In this document: positions 44,167-52,255 of the stretch, one piece after another
Layout of the letters: each line of letters begins with the position of its first letter
How positions within the stretch are numbered: the first letter of the stretch is position 1
Assembly (NCBI RefSeq): GCF_900099775.1
Contig: NZ_FMTM01000004.1
Span: forward strand, 248,001 to 312,000
Direction: 5' to 3'
Source of the DNA: Rhizobium mongolense subsp. loessense
GTDB lineage: Bacteria; Pseudomonadota; Alphaproteobacteria; Rhizobiales; Rhizobiaceae
DNA: 64,000 nucleotides
The notes under the pieces: model-generated
What the model was told of the DNA's origin: nothing
The model's input: the letters and a program-made list of their open reading frames with translations, nothing else
Databases searched by the model: none
Position numbers and translations under genes: made by a program

Positions 44167-44504
44167 TGGCGATGTTTTACGAGATCCGGACTTACAGACT
44201 GAAGAACGGTGCGATCCCGCAATATCTGAAGGTAGTGGAAGAGGAGGGGATAGCCATTCAAAAGAGCCATCTCGGCAACCTCGTCGGCTACTTCTATTCG
44301 GAGATCGGCACCATCAACGAGATTGTCCACATCTGGGCGTTCTCGAGCCTGGACGATCGTGAGGCAAGGCGCATGCGCCTTATGGCTGACCCTCGGTGGC
44401 AGGCCTTTCTGCCGAAAATTCGCGATCTGATCGAAGTGGCGGAAAACAAGATTATGAAGGCAACCAGCTTCTCTCCAAAAAGCGGGAACGGATTGCCGGC
44501 ATAG
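44166..44504 (+). CDS. NIPSNAP-family protein
   Basis: A 112-residue protein with the ferredoxin-like NIPSNAP fold: MFYEIRTYRLKNGAIPQYL at the start and VHIWAFSSLDDREARR near residue 58. Bacterial members are dimeric and appear in many aromatic or amine catabolic operons, but no reaction is proven. ATG 44166 shares a base with the aldehyde dehydrogenase stop (TGATG); the ATG at 44172 gives the more usual N-terminus MFYE and may be used. It closes the enzyme part of the operon. Confidence 0.75.
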   Translation: MAMFYEIRTYRLKNGAIPQYLKVVEEEGIAIQKSHLGNLVGYFYSEIGTINEIVHIWAFSSLDDREARRMRLMADPRWQAFLPKIRDLIEVAENKIMKATSFSPKSGNGLPA

Positions 44505-44543
44505 GAATGCGCATAAGACACTCGAAAACAAGGAAAAGGGAAC

Positions 44544-45554
44544 ATGAAACACACAATTGCATTCACGGCCTTGGCGGCAATCATGGCAGTAGCCATTCCT
44601 GCGAAAGCCGAAACGCTCGTCTTCTCAAGCTGGGGAGGGACGACGCAGGACGCGCAAAAGGCAGCCTGGGCGAACCCATATACGGAAAAGACCGGACTGC
44701 AAGTGGTGCAGGATGGCCCCACTGATTACGGCAAGCTGAAGGCCATGGTCGAGGCGAACCAGGTAACCTGGGACGTCGTCGATGTCGAAGGTGACTATGC
44801 CGCGCAGGCAGGCAAAAACGGACTGCTTGAGAAGCTGGATTTCTCCGTCATCGACAAGTCCAAGCTCGATCCGCGTTTCGTAACGGATTATTCCGTCGGC
44901 AGCTTCTACTATTCCTTTGTGATCGGCTGCAATGCGGATGCGGTTGCTGCTTGCCCGAAGACCTGGGCCGATCTGTTCGACACGGCGAAGTTTCCAGGCA
45001 AGCGCACCTTCTATAAATGGTCGGCGCCCGGTGTGATTGAAGCGGCGCTCCTGGCTGACGGTGTTGCCGCCGACAAGCTCTATCCGCTTGACCTCGATCG
45101 AGCATTCAAGAAGCTCGATACGATCAAGTCGGAGATTATCTGGTGGTCCGGCGGCGCTCAGTCGCAGCAGTTGCTGGCATCCGCCGAAGCACCGTTCGGA
45201 AGCCTCTGGAACGGCCGCATGACAGCGCTCGCCAAAAGCGGCGTTAACGCCGAGACCTCCTGGGAGCAGAATATTACCGCTGCGGATTCGCTTGTCGTTC
45301 CGAAAGGCGCTGCGAATCTCGAGGCGGCCATGAAGTTCATCGCATTGGCAACCTCGGCAGAACCGCAGGCAGCGCTTGCAAAAGCCACTGGATACGCGCC
45401 GATCAATCTGGAATCGGCCAAGTTGATGGATGCCGAGACGGCCAAGACACTGCCGGATCAGCAAACGGCCAGCCAAGTCAATGCGGACATGAGCTATTGG
45501 GCAAAAAACCGGGATGCCATCGGCGAGCGGTGGTACGCATGGCAGGCAAAATAG
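44544..45554 (+). CDS. Polyamine-type ABC transporter, periplasmic binding protein
   Basis: A 336-residue PotD/PotF-like solute-binding protein with a Sec signal peptide (residues 1-22, ending AKA-E). The mature start LVFSSWGGTTQDAQKAAW is typical of the PotD subgroup. Acidic cleft residues appear in WDVVDVEGDY and near DYSVGSFYYSF. Members bind spermidine, putrescine, betaines or other cationic or amino compounds. It follows the enzyme genes by 39 bases, so it probably imports the pathway substrate, which would then be a nitrogenous compound. Confidence 0.83.
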   Translation: MKHTIAFTALAAIMAVAIPAKAETLVFSSWGGTTQDAQKAAWANPYTEKTGLQVVQDGPTDYGKLKAMVEANQVTWDVVDVEGDYAAQAGKNGLLEKLDFSVIDKSKLDPRFVTDYSVGSFYYSFVIGCNADAVAACPKTWADLFDTAKFPGKRTFYKWSAPGVIEAALLADGVAADKLYPLDLDRAFKKLDTIKSEIIWWSGGAQSQQLLASAEAPFGSLWNGRMTALAKSGVNAETSWEQNITAADSLVVPKGAANLEAAMKFIALATSAEPQAALAKATGYAPINLESAKLMDAETAKTLPDQQTASQVNADMSYWAKNRDAIGERWYAWQAK

Positions 45555-45572
45555 GTTGAAATGCAGCGCAAT

Positions 45573-45598
45573 GCACGGCGGACCCATGCCCGCCGTGC
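45573..45598 (+). promoter_or_regulatory. Intercistronic hairpin after the binding-protein gene
   Basis: A perfect 9-base-pair stem, GCACGGCGG (45573-45581) and CCGCCGTGC (45590-45598), lies 18 bases after the binding-protein stop and before the permease genes. No T run follows. It is probably an mRNA stabiliser. Confidence 0.55.
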
Positions 45599-45672
45599 TG
45601 AAAGTGCAGCGTGCTCGGTCGGCCCCGAGAACCTGCGGCGCTTGTGGGAACGTTCGGGCAGGAAGGACTGTC

Positions 45673-46545
45673 ATGTCGACCTATAGTGATGCTTCCAGCG
45701 TGAGCGCGCCGCAGCCAAGAGCGCTCAGGCCAACAGGTTTCAGCGGCATCGTCCCGGCTCTTACCTTCGTGGCCATCTTCTTCATCGTGCCGGTGACGGC
45801 ATTGTTGCTGCGAAGTGTATTGGAGCCGGCTCCCGGCTTCGGCAACTATGCTGAGCTGCTTGGATCTGCGACTTATCTCAAGATTTTCGCCAATACCTTC
45901 ATCGTATCAGCGTTGGTGACCATTATTTCGCTCTTGATCGGCTTTCCCGTCGCCTGGGCGCTGGCAATCATGCCTGGACGGCTGGCATCGGTGATTTTTG
46001 CGATCCTGCTGCTGTCGATGTGGACAAATCTGCTGGCGCGCACCTATGCCTGGATGGTGCTTTTGCAACGGACCGGTCTCATCAACAAGATGCTGATGGG
46101 CATGGGGCTCATCAATCAGCCGTTGCCGCTCGTCAACAATCTGACAGGTGTGACGATCGGCATGACCTATATCATGCTGCCCTTCATCATCCTGCCGCTC
46201 TACGGCGTGATCAAGAAGATCGACCCTGCAATCCTGCAGGCGGCTGCCCTTTGCGGTGCCAGCCGGTGGCAATGTCTCACGCGCGTTCTCCTGCCGCTGG
46301 CCGTGCCGGGCATGGCTGCCGGTGCCCTCATGGTCTTCGTCATGTCGCTTGGCTATTTCGTTACCCCCTCGCTTCTCGGGGGTACGGCGAACATGATGCT
46401 GGCCGAGCTGATTGCCCAGTTCGTGCAGTCCCTGGTCAATTGGGGCATGGGGGGAGCGGCTGCCCTGGTACTGCTCGTTGTAACGCTTTCGCTCTATGTC
46501 GTTCAGCTGCGTTTCTTTGGCAGCCAGAACACCGGAGGGCGCTGA
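45673..46545 (+). CDS. Polyamine-type ABC transporter permease (PotB type)
   Basis: A 290-residue inner-membrane permease with six predicted helices. The EAA loop is ILQAAALCGASRWQCLTRVLLP near residue 190. ATG 45673 follows GGAAGGA and starts a short polar tail; earlier in-frame codons overlap the hairpin and look non-coding. It is one base from the next permease gene and pairs with it as PotB with PotC. Confidence 0.87.
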   Translation: MSTYSDASSVSAPQPRALRPTGFSGIVPALTFVAIFFIVPVTALLLRSVLEPAPGFGNYAELLGSATYLKIFANTFIVSALVTIISLLIGFPVAWALAIMPGRLASVIFAILLLSMWTNLLARTYAWMVLLQRTGLINKMLMGMGLINQPLPLVNNLTGVTIGMTYIMLPFIILPLYGVIKKIDPAILQAAALCGASRWQCLTRVLLPLAVPGMAAGALMVFVMSLGYFVTPSLLGGTANMMLAELIAQFVQSLVNWGMGGAAALVLLVVTLSLYVVQLRFFGSQNTGGR

Positions 46546-46546
46546 C

Positions 46547-47347
46547 ATGCTGCTTAACTTCGATCGTCTCGGCTGGTGGAAATACGCGCTTGTGGCGATC
46601 ACCATCCTGGCGGCAGCCTTCTTGATGCTGCCGATCGTCTTTATCGCGGCGCTCTCCTTCGGCTCCTCGCAGTGGCTGATCTTTCCGCCTCCTGGCTGGA
46701 CGCTGCAATGGTATCGGGAACTTCTGGCCGATCCCCGGTGGCTGGAATCGGCCTGGACGAGCTTTAAGATCGCATCGATCGTCACCGTGCTTTCCGTTCT
46801 GCTCGGTCTTGTGACGTCGTTCGGGTTGGTTCGGGGAACGTTCCTGTTCCGTGACGCGCTGAAGGCGCTTTTCCTGACACCGATGATCCTTCCCGTCGTC
46901 GTTCTTGCCGTCGCACTCTACGCCTTCTTTCTAAGGGTGGGCCTCGGTGGAACCTTGGCGGGCTTCGTGATTTCGCATCTCGTCCTTGCTCTTCCGTTCT
47001 CCATTCTGTCCATTTCCAGCGCGCTTGAAGGTTTTGATAAGTCCATCGAGGACGCGGCGATACTTTGCGGCGCCTCGCCGCTTGAGGCGAGGATCCGAGT
47101 AACGCTGCCTGCAATCAGCCACGGGATATTTTCCGCCGCTGTCTTTTCGTTCCTGACATCCTGGGACGAGGTGGTTGTGGCGATCTTCATGGCAAGCCCA
47201 ACGCTGCAGACCCTGCCGGTAAAAGTATGGGCCACGCTCAGGCAGGATCTCACGCCGGTCGTGGCTGCCGCGTCGACGCTTCTCATCCTCTTGACGATCC
47301 TCTTGATGGCGCTTGTCGCTCTCGCACGCAAGGTAGTGAAATCATGA
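46547..47347 (+). CDS. Polyamine-type ABC transporter permease (PotC type)
   Basis: A 266-residue inner-membrane permease. Six helices are predicted and the EAA motif is SIEDAAILCGASPLEARIRVTLP near residue 165. ATG 46547 is the codon immediately after the PotB stop plus one base. It overlaps the ATPase gene start by ATGA (47344-47347). With the PotB-like protein it forms the membrane channel. Confidence 0.87.
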   Translation: MLLNFDRLGWWKYALVAITILAAAFLMLPIVFIAALSFGSSQWLIFPPPGWTLQWYRELLADPRWLESAWTSFKIASIVTVLSVLLGLVTSFGLVRGTFLFRDALKALFLTPMILPVVVLAVALYAFFLRVGLGGTLAGFVISHLVLALPFSILSISSALEGFDKSIEDAAILCGASPLEARIRVTLPAISHGIFSAAVFSFLTSWDEVVVAIFMASPTLQTLPVKVWATLRQDLTPVVAAASTLLILLTILLMALVALARKVVKS

Positions 47348-48420
47348 ATGACGCTTTCCTTCAGATCAAAGGCATCCGCAAGGAGTACGGCCCCGTTGTC
47401 GCGGTTCACGATGTCACCCTGGATGTTCAGCGCGGTGAGTTTCTGACCTTCCTCGGACCGTCGGGGTCGGGAAAGAGCACGACGCTTTACATCCTGGCGG
47501 GCTTTGAAACTCCGACAAAAGGCGACATCACGCTTGACGGCAGGACTCTGCTTAAAACCCCTTCGCATAAGCGCAACATCGGAATGGTCTTTCAGCGCTA
47601 CACGTTGTTTCCGCATCTGACCGTTGGCGAAAACATTGCCTTTCCACTGAAGGTCAGGCGCAAGTCCAAGGCCGAGATCGACAGCAAGGTAAAGGAGATG
47701 CTGCGTCTCGTTAGACTTGAAGGATACGAGGATCGCAAGCCCGTACAGATGTCGGGCGGCCAGCAGCAGCGTGTCGCCCTGGCCAGGGCGCTTGCCTACG
47801 ACCCTCCGGTTCTTCTGATGGACGAGCCGCTCTCGGCGCTGGACAAGAAGCTGCGGGAGGAAATTCAGCACGAGATACGCAGGATCCACCAGCAAACTGA
47901 AGTGACGATCCTATATGTGACCCATGACCAGGAAGAAGCGCTGCGGCTGTCCGATCGCATTGCGGTTTTCTCGAAGGGCATCATCGATCAAATCGGCACC
48001 GGGCCGCAACTTTACGCCAACCCGCGTACGCGTTTCGTCGCTGAATTCATTGGCGACAGCGACTTCATTTCCTGCGATCTGTTGTCATGTGCAGATGGAA
48101 AGGCGACGATCTCACTGGGCGGCTCGGCGGTTTTTGACCGGATCCCGGTCCATGGCAAGGCGGTTTCCAACGGGAAGGGGGCTCTCATGCTGAGGCCGGA
48201 GCGCATTCGGCTATCGCGTCATGATGGCGGCAACGGTCTCAGTGCAACAGTCAGGGACATCACCTTCCTCGGCAACAATATCCATGTGGCAACGGCTACG
48301 GCGGCCGGTGACGCCTTGTCGGTGCGACTGCCTTTCGGGCACGAGGCGATCGCCGGCCTGAACCCTGGGGACCGGGTTCATCTTGAATTCGACCCCGGCG
48401 CCGCGCACGTGTTCTGTTGA
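47344..48420 (+). CDS. Polyamine-type ABC transporter ATP-binding protein (PotA type)
   Basis: A 358-residue ATPase. Walker A is GPSGSGKST (about residues 38-46), the signature MSGGQQQRVALARA near 138 and Walker B VLLMDEPLSALDKKLR near 158. A C-terminal TOBE domain follows (LMLRPERIRLS near 281). It is last in the operon and coupled to the permease by ATGA. The binding-protein, permease, permease, ATPase order and TOBE domain are those of spermidine/putrescine systems. Confidence 0.9.
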   Translation: MNDAFLQIKGIRKEYGPVVAVHDVTLDVQRGEFLTFLGPSGSGKSTTLYILAGFETPTKGDITLDGRTLLKTPSHKRNIGMVFQRYTLFPHLTVGENIAFPLKVRRKSKAEIDSKVKEMLRLVRLEGYEDRKPVQMSGGQQQRVALARALAYDPPVLLMDEPLSALDKKLREEIQHEIRRIHQQTEVTILYVTHDQEEALRLSDRIAVFSKGIIDQIGTGPQLYANPRTRFVAEFIGDSDFISCDLLSCADGKATISLGGSAVFDRIPVHGKAVSNGKGALMLRPERIRLSRHDGGNGLSATVRDITFLGNNIHVATATAAGDALSVRLPFGHEAIAGLNPGDRVHLEFDPGAAHVFC

Positions 48421-48518
48421 GGTTTCCGACGCGAAGCCCGACGATCGTTCGCTCTCGCAAGAGAAGTCCGGGCGCGTCGTTCGACACTGATCTTTCGGTA
48501 TAGAGCAATCTAATCTTG

Positions 48519-48551
48519 TGTTGGCCTGACCCTTAAAGGCCCAGACCAACA
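48519..48551. terminator. Candidate terminator between convergent genes
   Basis: TGTTGGCCTG (48519-48528) pairs with CAGACCAACA (48542-48551), one mismatch, 13-base loop, followed by TTTCCTTCC on the plus strand. It lies after the ABC operon and before the end of the convergent GntR gene. Confidence 0.45.
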
Positions 48552-48577
48552 TTTCCTTCCACAGGAAGCTTCACCTC

Positions 48578-49273
48578 TCAAAAGAAGTGAGAATGTGCCT
48601 CGCGAATTGCGTCGACGGTGGCAAGCGTGCCTGTAAGGTGGCGGCGTACGGCTTCCTGTGCCCGCCGCACGTTTCCGTCTCGCACATTGTCCATTATTTC
48701 CCGGTGCGAACACAAGATCGTGCCGGCTTTGCCGGGATCCATCAAATTGAGCTTGCGAAGCCGATCAATATGGCCGGATCGCGACTGGACCAGCATCCAG
48801 AGATCCGCAACGCCTGCACCTTCGAACAGGGTTTGGTGGAACTGGCGATCGAGAAGCGCGAAGCGTTCGAGGTCGTGATCCACGTTGAGCGCCGTTTCTT
48901 GAAGGGCCACCAGACGATCGGCTTGTTTGATGACGGCTTCGGGCTGGTTTTCCGTCAGATACCGAATGACTTCCAATTCAAGAGAGAGCCGCAGGAACTG
49001 CGTCTCGCGCGCCTGGCGCAAATCGATGCGGGTGACCTCCGTGCGGGACTGCGGATAAACGACCACGAGGCCTTCCGCCTCCAGCATTTGCAGAGCGTCA
49101 CGCACCGGTGTCTGGCTGACGCCGTAGGCCAAGGCGATCTCGCTGCGTGACAGATGCATGCCCGGGGTCAGATCGAGCGAGATGATGCGACCGCGCAGCA
49201 CGTCGTAGAGCTGGCGCGAGGTCGAGGTGCGTTTGAGCGCAATCGTCGGGGAAAGATCGTTCAGAGCGTCCAT
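48578..49273 (-). CDS. GntR-family (FCD type) transcriptional regulator
   Basis: A 231-residue regulator. The winged helix covers residues 20-80 (RSEIALAYGVSQTPVRDALQMLEAEGLV), and an FCD domain follows with RLSLELEVIRYL, DRQFHQTLFEGA near residue 140 and SHREIMDNVRDG near 195, which contain the usual Asp and His metal ligands. It is divergent from the taurine-type transporter and dehydratase operon at 49426 and most likely controls it. A 12-base inverted repeat lies between the two start sites. Confidence 0.85.
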   Translation of the reverse strand: MDALNDLSPTIALKRTSTSRQLYDVLRGRIISLDLTPGMHLSRSEIALAYGVSQTPVRDALQMLEAEGLVVVYPQSRTEVTRIDLRQARETQFLRLSLELEVIRYLTENQPEAVIKQADRLVALQETALNVDHDLERFALLDRQFHQTLFEGAGVADLWMLVQSRSGHIDRLRKLNLMDPGKAGTILCSHREIMDNVRDGNVRRAQEAVRRHLTGTLATVDAIREAHSHFF

Positions 49274-49338
49274 GAAACCTCGCTTTGACGCATATTATAG
49301 CCGGTCGGAAACGCGATCTCAAACTAATATATTAACAT

Positions 49339-49350
49339 AGTTGACCAACT
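49339..49350. promoter_or_regulatory. Inverted repeat in the gntR-transporter intergenic region
   Basis: AGTTG-AC-CAACT forms a 5-base inverted repeat in an AT-rich divergent promoter region, 66 bases from the GntR start. It differs from the operator motif of the other GntR regulator at 37965. A site for this regulator is plausible. Confidence 0.4.
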
Positions 49351-49425
49351 GATATTTTAGTGTTTCACTCTTGCTGTGCTGGGAGGCACGTTTCGTACGT
49401 TTAGAATTTACAGTGGGAGGATAGG

Positions 49426-50430
49426 ATGTTGAGACTTTTGGGTGCTGCCGCGATCGCAGCTCTTTTCGCGACCACGCTTCCAGCTTCGGCTCAGGAAAAG
49501 ACGGCGATCTCCATCACACGGCAGCCGGGGATTCTTTATCTTGCGAGCCACGTCATGGAGACGCAAAAGCTCATTGAGAAACAGGCTGCGAAGGAGGGGC
49601 TGGACGGCCTCAGTATCGAATGGCGAACATTCAGCGGCGGTGGAGCGCAGACCGATGCATTGCTCGCAGGCAATGTCGACATCGTCAACACAGGATCGGG
49701 TAATCTTCTTCTGCTTTGGGACCGCACGAAGGGCCGCGTAAAGGGCATCATTCCGAGTTCCGCGCAGCCGGTCATCATGGTCTCCAATGATCCCAAGATC
49801 AAATCACTCGATGATATCGGCCCGAGCGACAAGATCGCCGTTCCGACCGTCGGCGTTTCGACGCAGGCGATTCTGCTGCAAATGGCCGCCGCCGCAAAGT
49901 ATGGCGAAGACCAGGTCCGCAAGCTCGACAGCAATACCGTACAGCTTGGTCATCCGGATGCAGTCGCGGCCATCGCCAACCCCAATCACGAGGTCAAGAA
50001 CCATTTCTCAGCACCGCCCTTCCAGTACATCGAGCTGAAACAGAAGGGCGTGCATCGCGTCACGGACTCGCGCGAAATCATCGGAGGTTCCCTCACGCAG
50101 GCGACGTTCTTCACGACGACCGGGTTTGCTGAAAGCAATCCCGTCATCATCAAGGCCGTGCGTGAGGCAACCAAGCAAGCAGTGGCCTACATCAAGAGCG
50201 ATCCACAGGGCGCCCTCGAAGCCTACAAGACGATCACCGGTGACAAAACGTCGATCGACGATCTCATGGCGATCATGAACGAGCCGGGTTTCATCGACGA
50301 CTATCGCACCGAGCCGCAAGGCACGATGAAGTTCGCAACGCATTTGAACAAGATCGGGACGCTGAAGATGCAGCCAAAGGCATGGACCGACTATTACTTG
50401 CCAGAATCCGCCGACCTCAACGGCAACTGA
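49426..50430 (+). CDS. Taurine/nitrate-type ABC transporter, periplasmic binding protein
   Basis: A 334-residue SsuA/TauA/NMT1-type binding protein. Residues 1-23 form a Sec signal peptide ending SAQ. The mature start (AISITRQPGILYLASHVMETQ) and SGGGAQTDALLAGNVDIV near residue 68 are typical of the fold. Members bind sulfonates, nitrate, pyrimidine precursors, aromatic or other organic acids. Its operon partners, a sugar-acid dehydratase and an RraA-like protein, suggest a hydroxy acid. The substrate is unknown. Confidence 0.83.
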   Translation: MLRLLGAAAIAALFATTLPASAQEKTAISITRQPGILYLASHVMETQKLIEKQAAKEGLDGLSIEWRTFSGGGAQTDALLAGNVDIVNTGSGNLLLLWDRTKGRVKGIIPSSAQPVIMVSNDPKIKSLDDIGPSDKIAVPTVGVSTQAILLQMAAAAKYGEDQVRKLDSNTVQLGHPDAVAAIANPNHEVKNHFSAPPFQYIELKQKGVHRVTDSREIIGGSLTQATFFTTTGFAESNPVIIKAVREATKQAVAYIKSDPQGALEAYKTITGDKTSIDDLMAIMNEPGFIDDYRTEPQGTMKFATHLNKIGTLKMQPKAWTDYYLPESADLNGN

Positions 50431-50439
50431 GCAGCATCC

Positions 50440-50472
50440 ATCCGGCAGAAGGCAGGCAGCTGTCTGCCGGAT
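50440..50472 (+). promoter_or_regulatory. Intercistronic hairpin after the binding-protein gene
   Basis: A perfect 10-base-pair stem, ATCCGGCAGA (50440-50449) and TCTGCCGGAT (50463-50472), sits between the binding-protein stop and the ATPase gene. It has no T run and parallels the hairpins after the other two binding-protein genes. Confidence 0.55.
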
Positions 50473-50505
50473 AAGCCCGCCCCATTTCATGTGAGGACGT
50501 CGTCA

Positions 50506-51324
50506 ATGTTCCAGTCCGCAGCAACTGTTTCACCGGCGCATCAGACTATTGCGCAAGCGGCTGAACCACTCTTGAGCGTCGAGAAAGTTACGCTGCGCTA
50601 CAAGACGCCCAACCTGCTGGTCACCGCCACCGAACAGGTCTCTTTCAGCGTTCGGAAATCAGACCGGTTCGTGCTTCTAGGTCCATCGGGCTGCGGCAAG
50701 TCGACGTTGCTGAAGGCAGTAGGCGGATATATGAAGCCCGTCAGCGGTTCCATCCGCATCAACGGCCGGACGGTGACGAAACCAGGTCCGGACCGGATGA
50801 TGGTGTTTCAGGAATTCGATCAGCTGATGCCCTGGAAGACCGTTCTGGAAAACGTGATGTTTCCGCTGCTGGTTGCGCGCAAGCTGTTGCCAAAGGATGC
50901 GGAGGAAATCGCCCGCGCCTATATCGACAAGGTAAAGCTGACGCGCGCCGTAGACAGTTTTCCCCATACCCTATCTGGCGGAATGAAACAGCGTGTCGCC
51001 ATTGCGCGCGGCATGGCGATGCAACCCGACATCCTGCTGATGGATGAACCTTTCGCGGCGCTCGACGCGCTGACGCGCCGCCAGATGCAGGACGAACTGC
51101 TTCAGCTTTGGGATGACACGAAGTTTACCGTCATCTTCGTCACGCATTCGATCGCTGAAGCGATCAAGATCTCCAACCGCATCCTGCTTCTTTCACCCCA
51201 CCCGGGGCGCGTCAAAGCGGAAGTCGTGGATGTCGACAAAGCCTCCAACGAGGACGGGACCGCAGCCGCACTCGAGCGGGATATCCACAGTCTTCTGTTT
51301 TCTGAACCTGGCCATCGGGAGTAA
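50506..51324 (+). CDS. Taurine/nitrate-type ABC transporter ATP-binding protein
   Basis: A 272-residue SsuB/TauB-type ATPase. Walker A GPSGCGKST is near residues 59-67, the Q loop FQEFDQLMPWKTV near 102, signature LSGGMKQRVAIARG near 155 and Walker B ILLMDEPFAALDALTR near 175. No TOBE domain is present, as expected for this class. ATG 50506 is preceded by AGGACG; a GTG at 50491 is an alternative start five codons upstream. Confidence 0.88.
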   Translation: MFQSAATVSPAHQTIAQAAEPLLSVEKVTLRYKTPNLLVTATEQVSFSVRKSDRFVLLGPSGCGKSTLLKAVGGYMKPVSGSIRINGRTVTKPGPDRMMVFQEFDQLMPWKTVLENVMFPLLVARKLLPKDAEEIARAYIDKVKLTRAVDSFPHTLSGGMKQRVAIARGMAMQPDILLMDEPFAALDALTRRQMQDELLQLWDDTKFTVIFVTHSIAEAIKISNRILLLSPHPGRVKAEVVDVDKASNEDGTAAALERDIHSLLFSEPGHRE

Positions 51325-51330
51325 GCCATC

Positions 51331-52203
51331 ATGAGCGCACCACAGATCCTGCTGGCCGAAGACAGCGCCAACGCGCGCCCGGCCTATGGCAACATCGCCG
51401 CGATCGAAGAGAAGCTCGGGCCAGTTGAGCTCATCTGGGGAATCGGCGCTGTCCGAAAGGCCCTGCTGATTATCGGGCTTGCGCTCCTGTGGCAAGTCTA
51501 CGCCACTTATCTGGACAACCCGCTTCTTTTTCCGACCCTCACCGACACGCTGGTGACGCTCGTCGATCGCTTCGCGGATGGCACGCTGCCGGCGCGCATC
51601 TGGACCACCTTGAAGATCCTGTTGATGGGATATGCGGCGGGAACGATCCTGGCGGCCATCCTGACTGTGCTGGCGATCAACACGCGCATCGGCACGGACT
51701 TCCTCGAGACGATGACCGCCATGTTCAACCCGCTTCCGGCCATTTCACTTCTGCCGCTGGCGCTCATCTGGTTCGGCCTCGGCGCCTCAAGCCTCGTCTT
51801 CGTGCTCGTGCATTCCGTGCTGTGGGCCGTGGCGCTGAACACCCATTCCGGCTTTCTCGGCGTTTCCCGCACCCTGCGCATGGTCGGCGCCAATTACGGC
51901 CTGTCCGGCTTCTCCTACGTCGCTCGCATTCTCATCCCGGCTGCATTTCCCTCGATCCTTACCGGTCTTAAGATCGGCTGGGCCTTCGCCTGGCGCACAC
52001 TGATTGCCGCCGAACTCGTCTTCGGCGTCTCGTCCGGGCAGGGCGGCCTTGGCTGGTTCATCTTCGAAAACCGCAACCTCCTCGACATCCCGGCCGTTTT
52101 TGCCGGACTGCTGACCGTCATCGTCATCGGTCTGGTGGTCGAAAATCTGGTCTTCCAGACAATTGAACGCCACACCATCCAGAAATGGGGCATGAAGGAA
52201 TGA
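51331..52203 (+). CDS. Taurine/nitrate-type ABC transporter permease
   Basis: A 290-residue inner-membrane permease of the SsuC/TauC class with a 45-residue cytoplasmic N-terminal tail and six predicted helices. The EAA loop region is SRTLRMVGANYGLSGFSYVARILIP around residues 178-202. It follows the ATPase by six bases and acts as a homodimer in this transporter class. Confidence 0.87.
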   Translation: MSAPQILLAEDSANARPAYGNIAAIEEKLGPVELIWGIGAVRKALLIIGLALLWQVYATYLDNPLLFPTLTDTLVTLVDRFADGTLPARIWTTLKILLMGYAAGTILAAILTVLAINTRIGTDFLETMTAMFNPLPAISLLPLALIWFGLGASSLVFVLVHSVLWAVALNTHSGFLGVSRTLRMVGANYGLSGFSYVARILIPAAFPSILTGLKIGWAFAWRTLIAAELVFGVSSGQGGLGWFIFENRNLLDIPAVFAGLLTVIVIGLVVENLVFQTIERHTIQKWGMKE

Positions 52204-52255
52204 AGACTGCTTCCTTGTCTTTCGCCTCTATTCATCATCCTTCTCGGACAATGCC

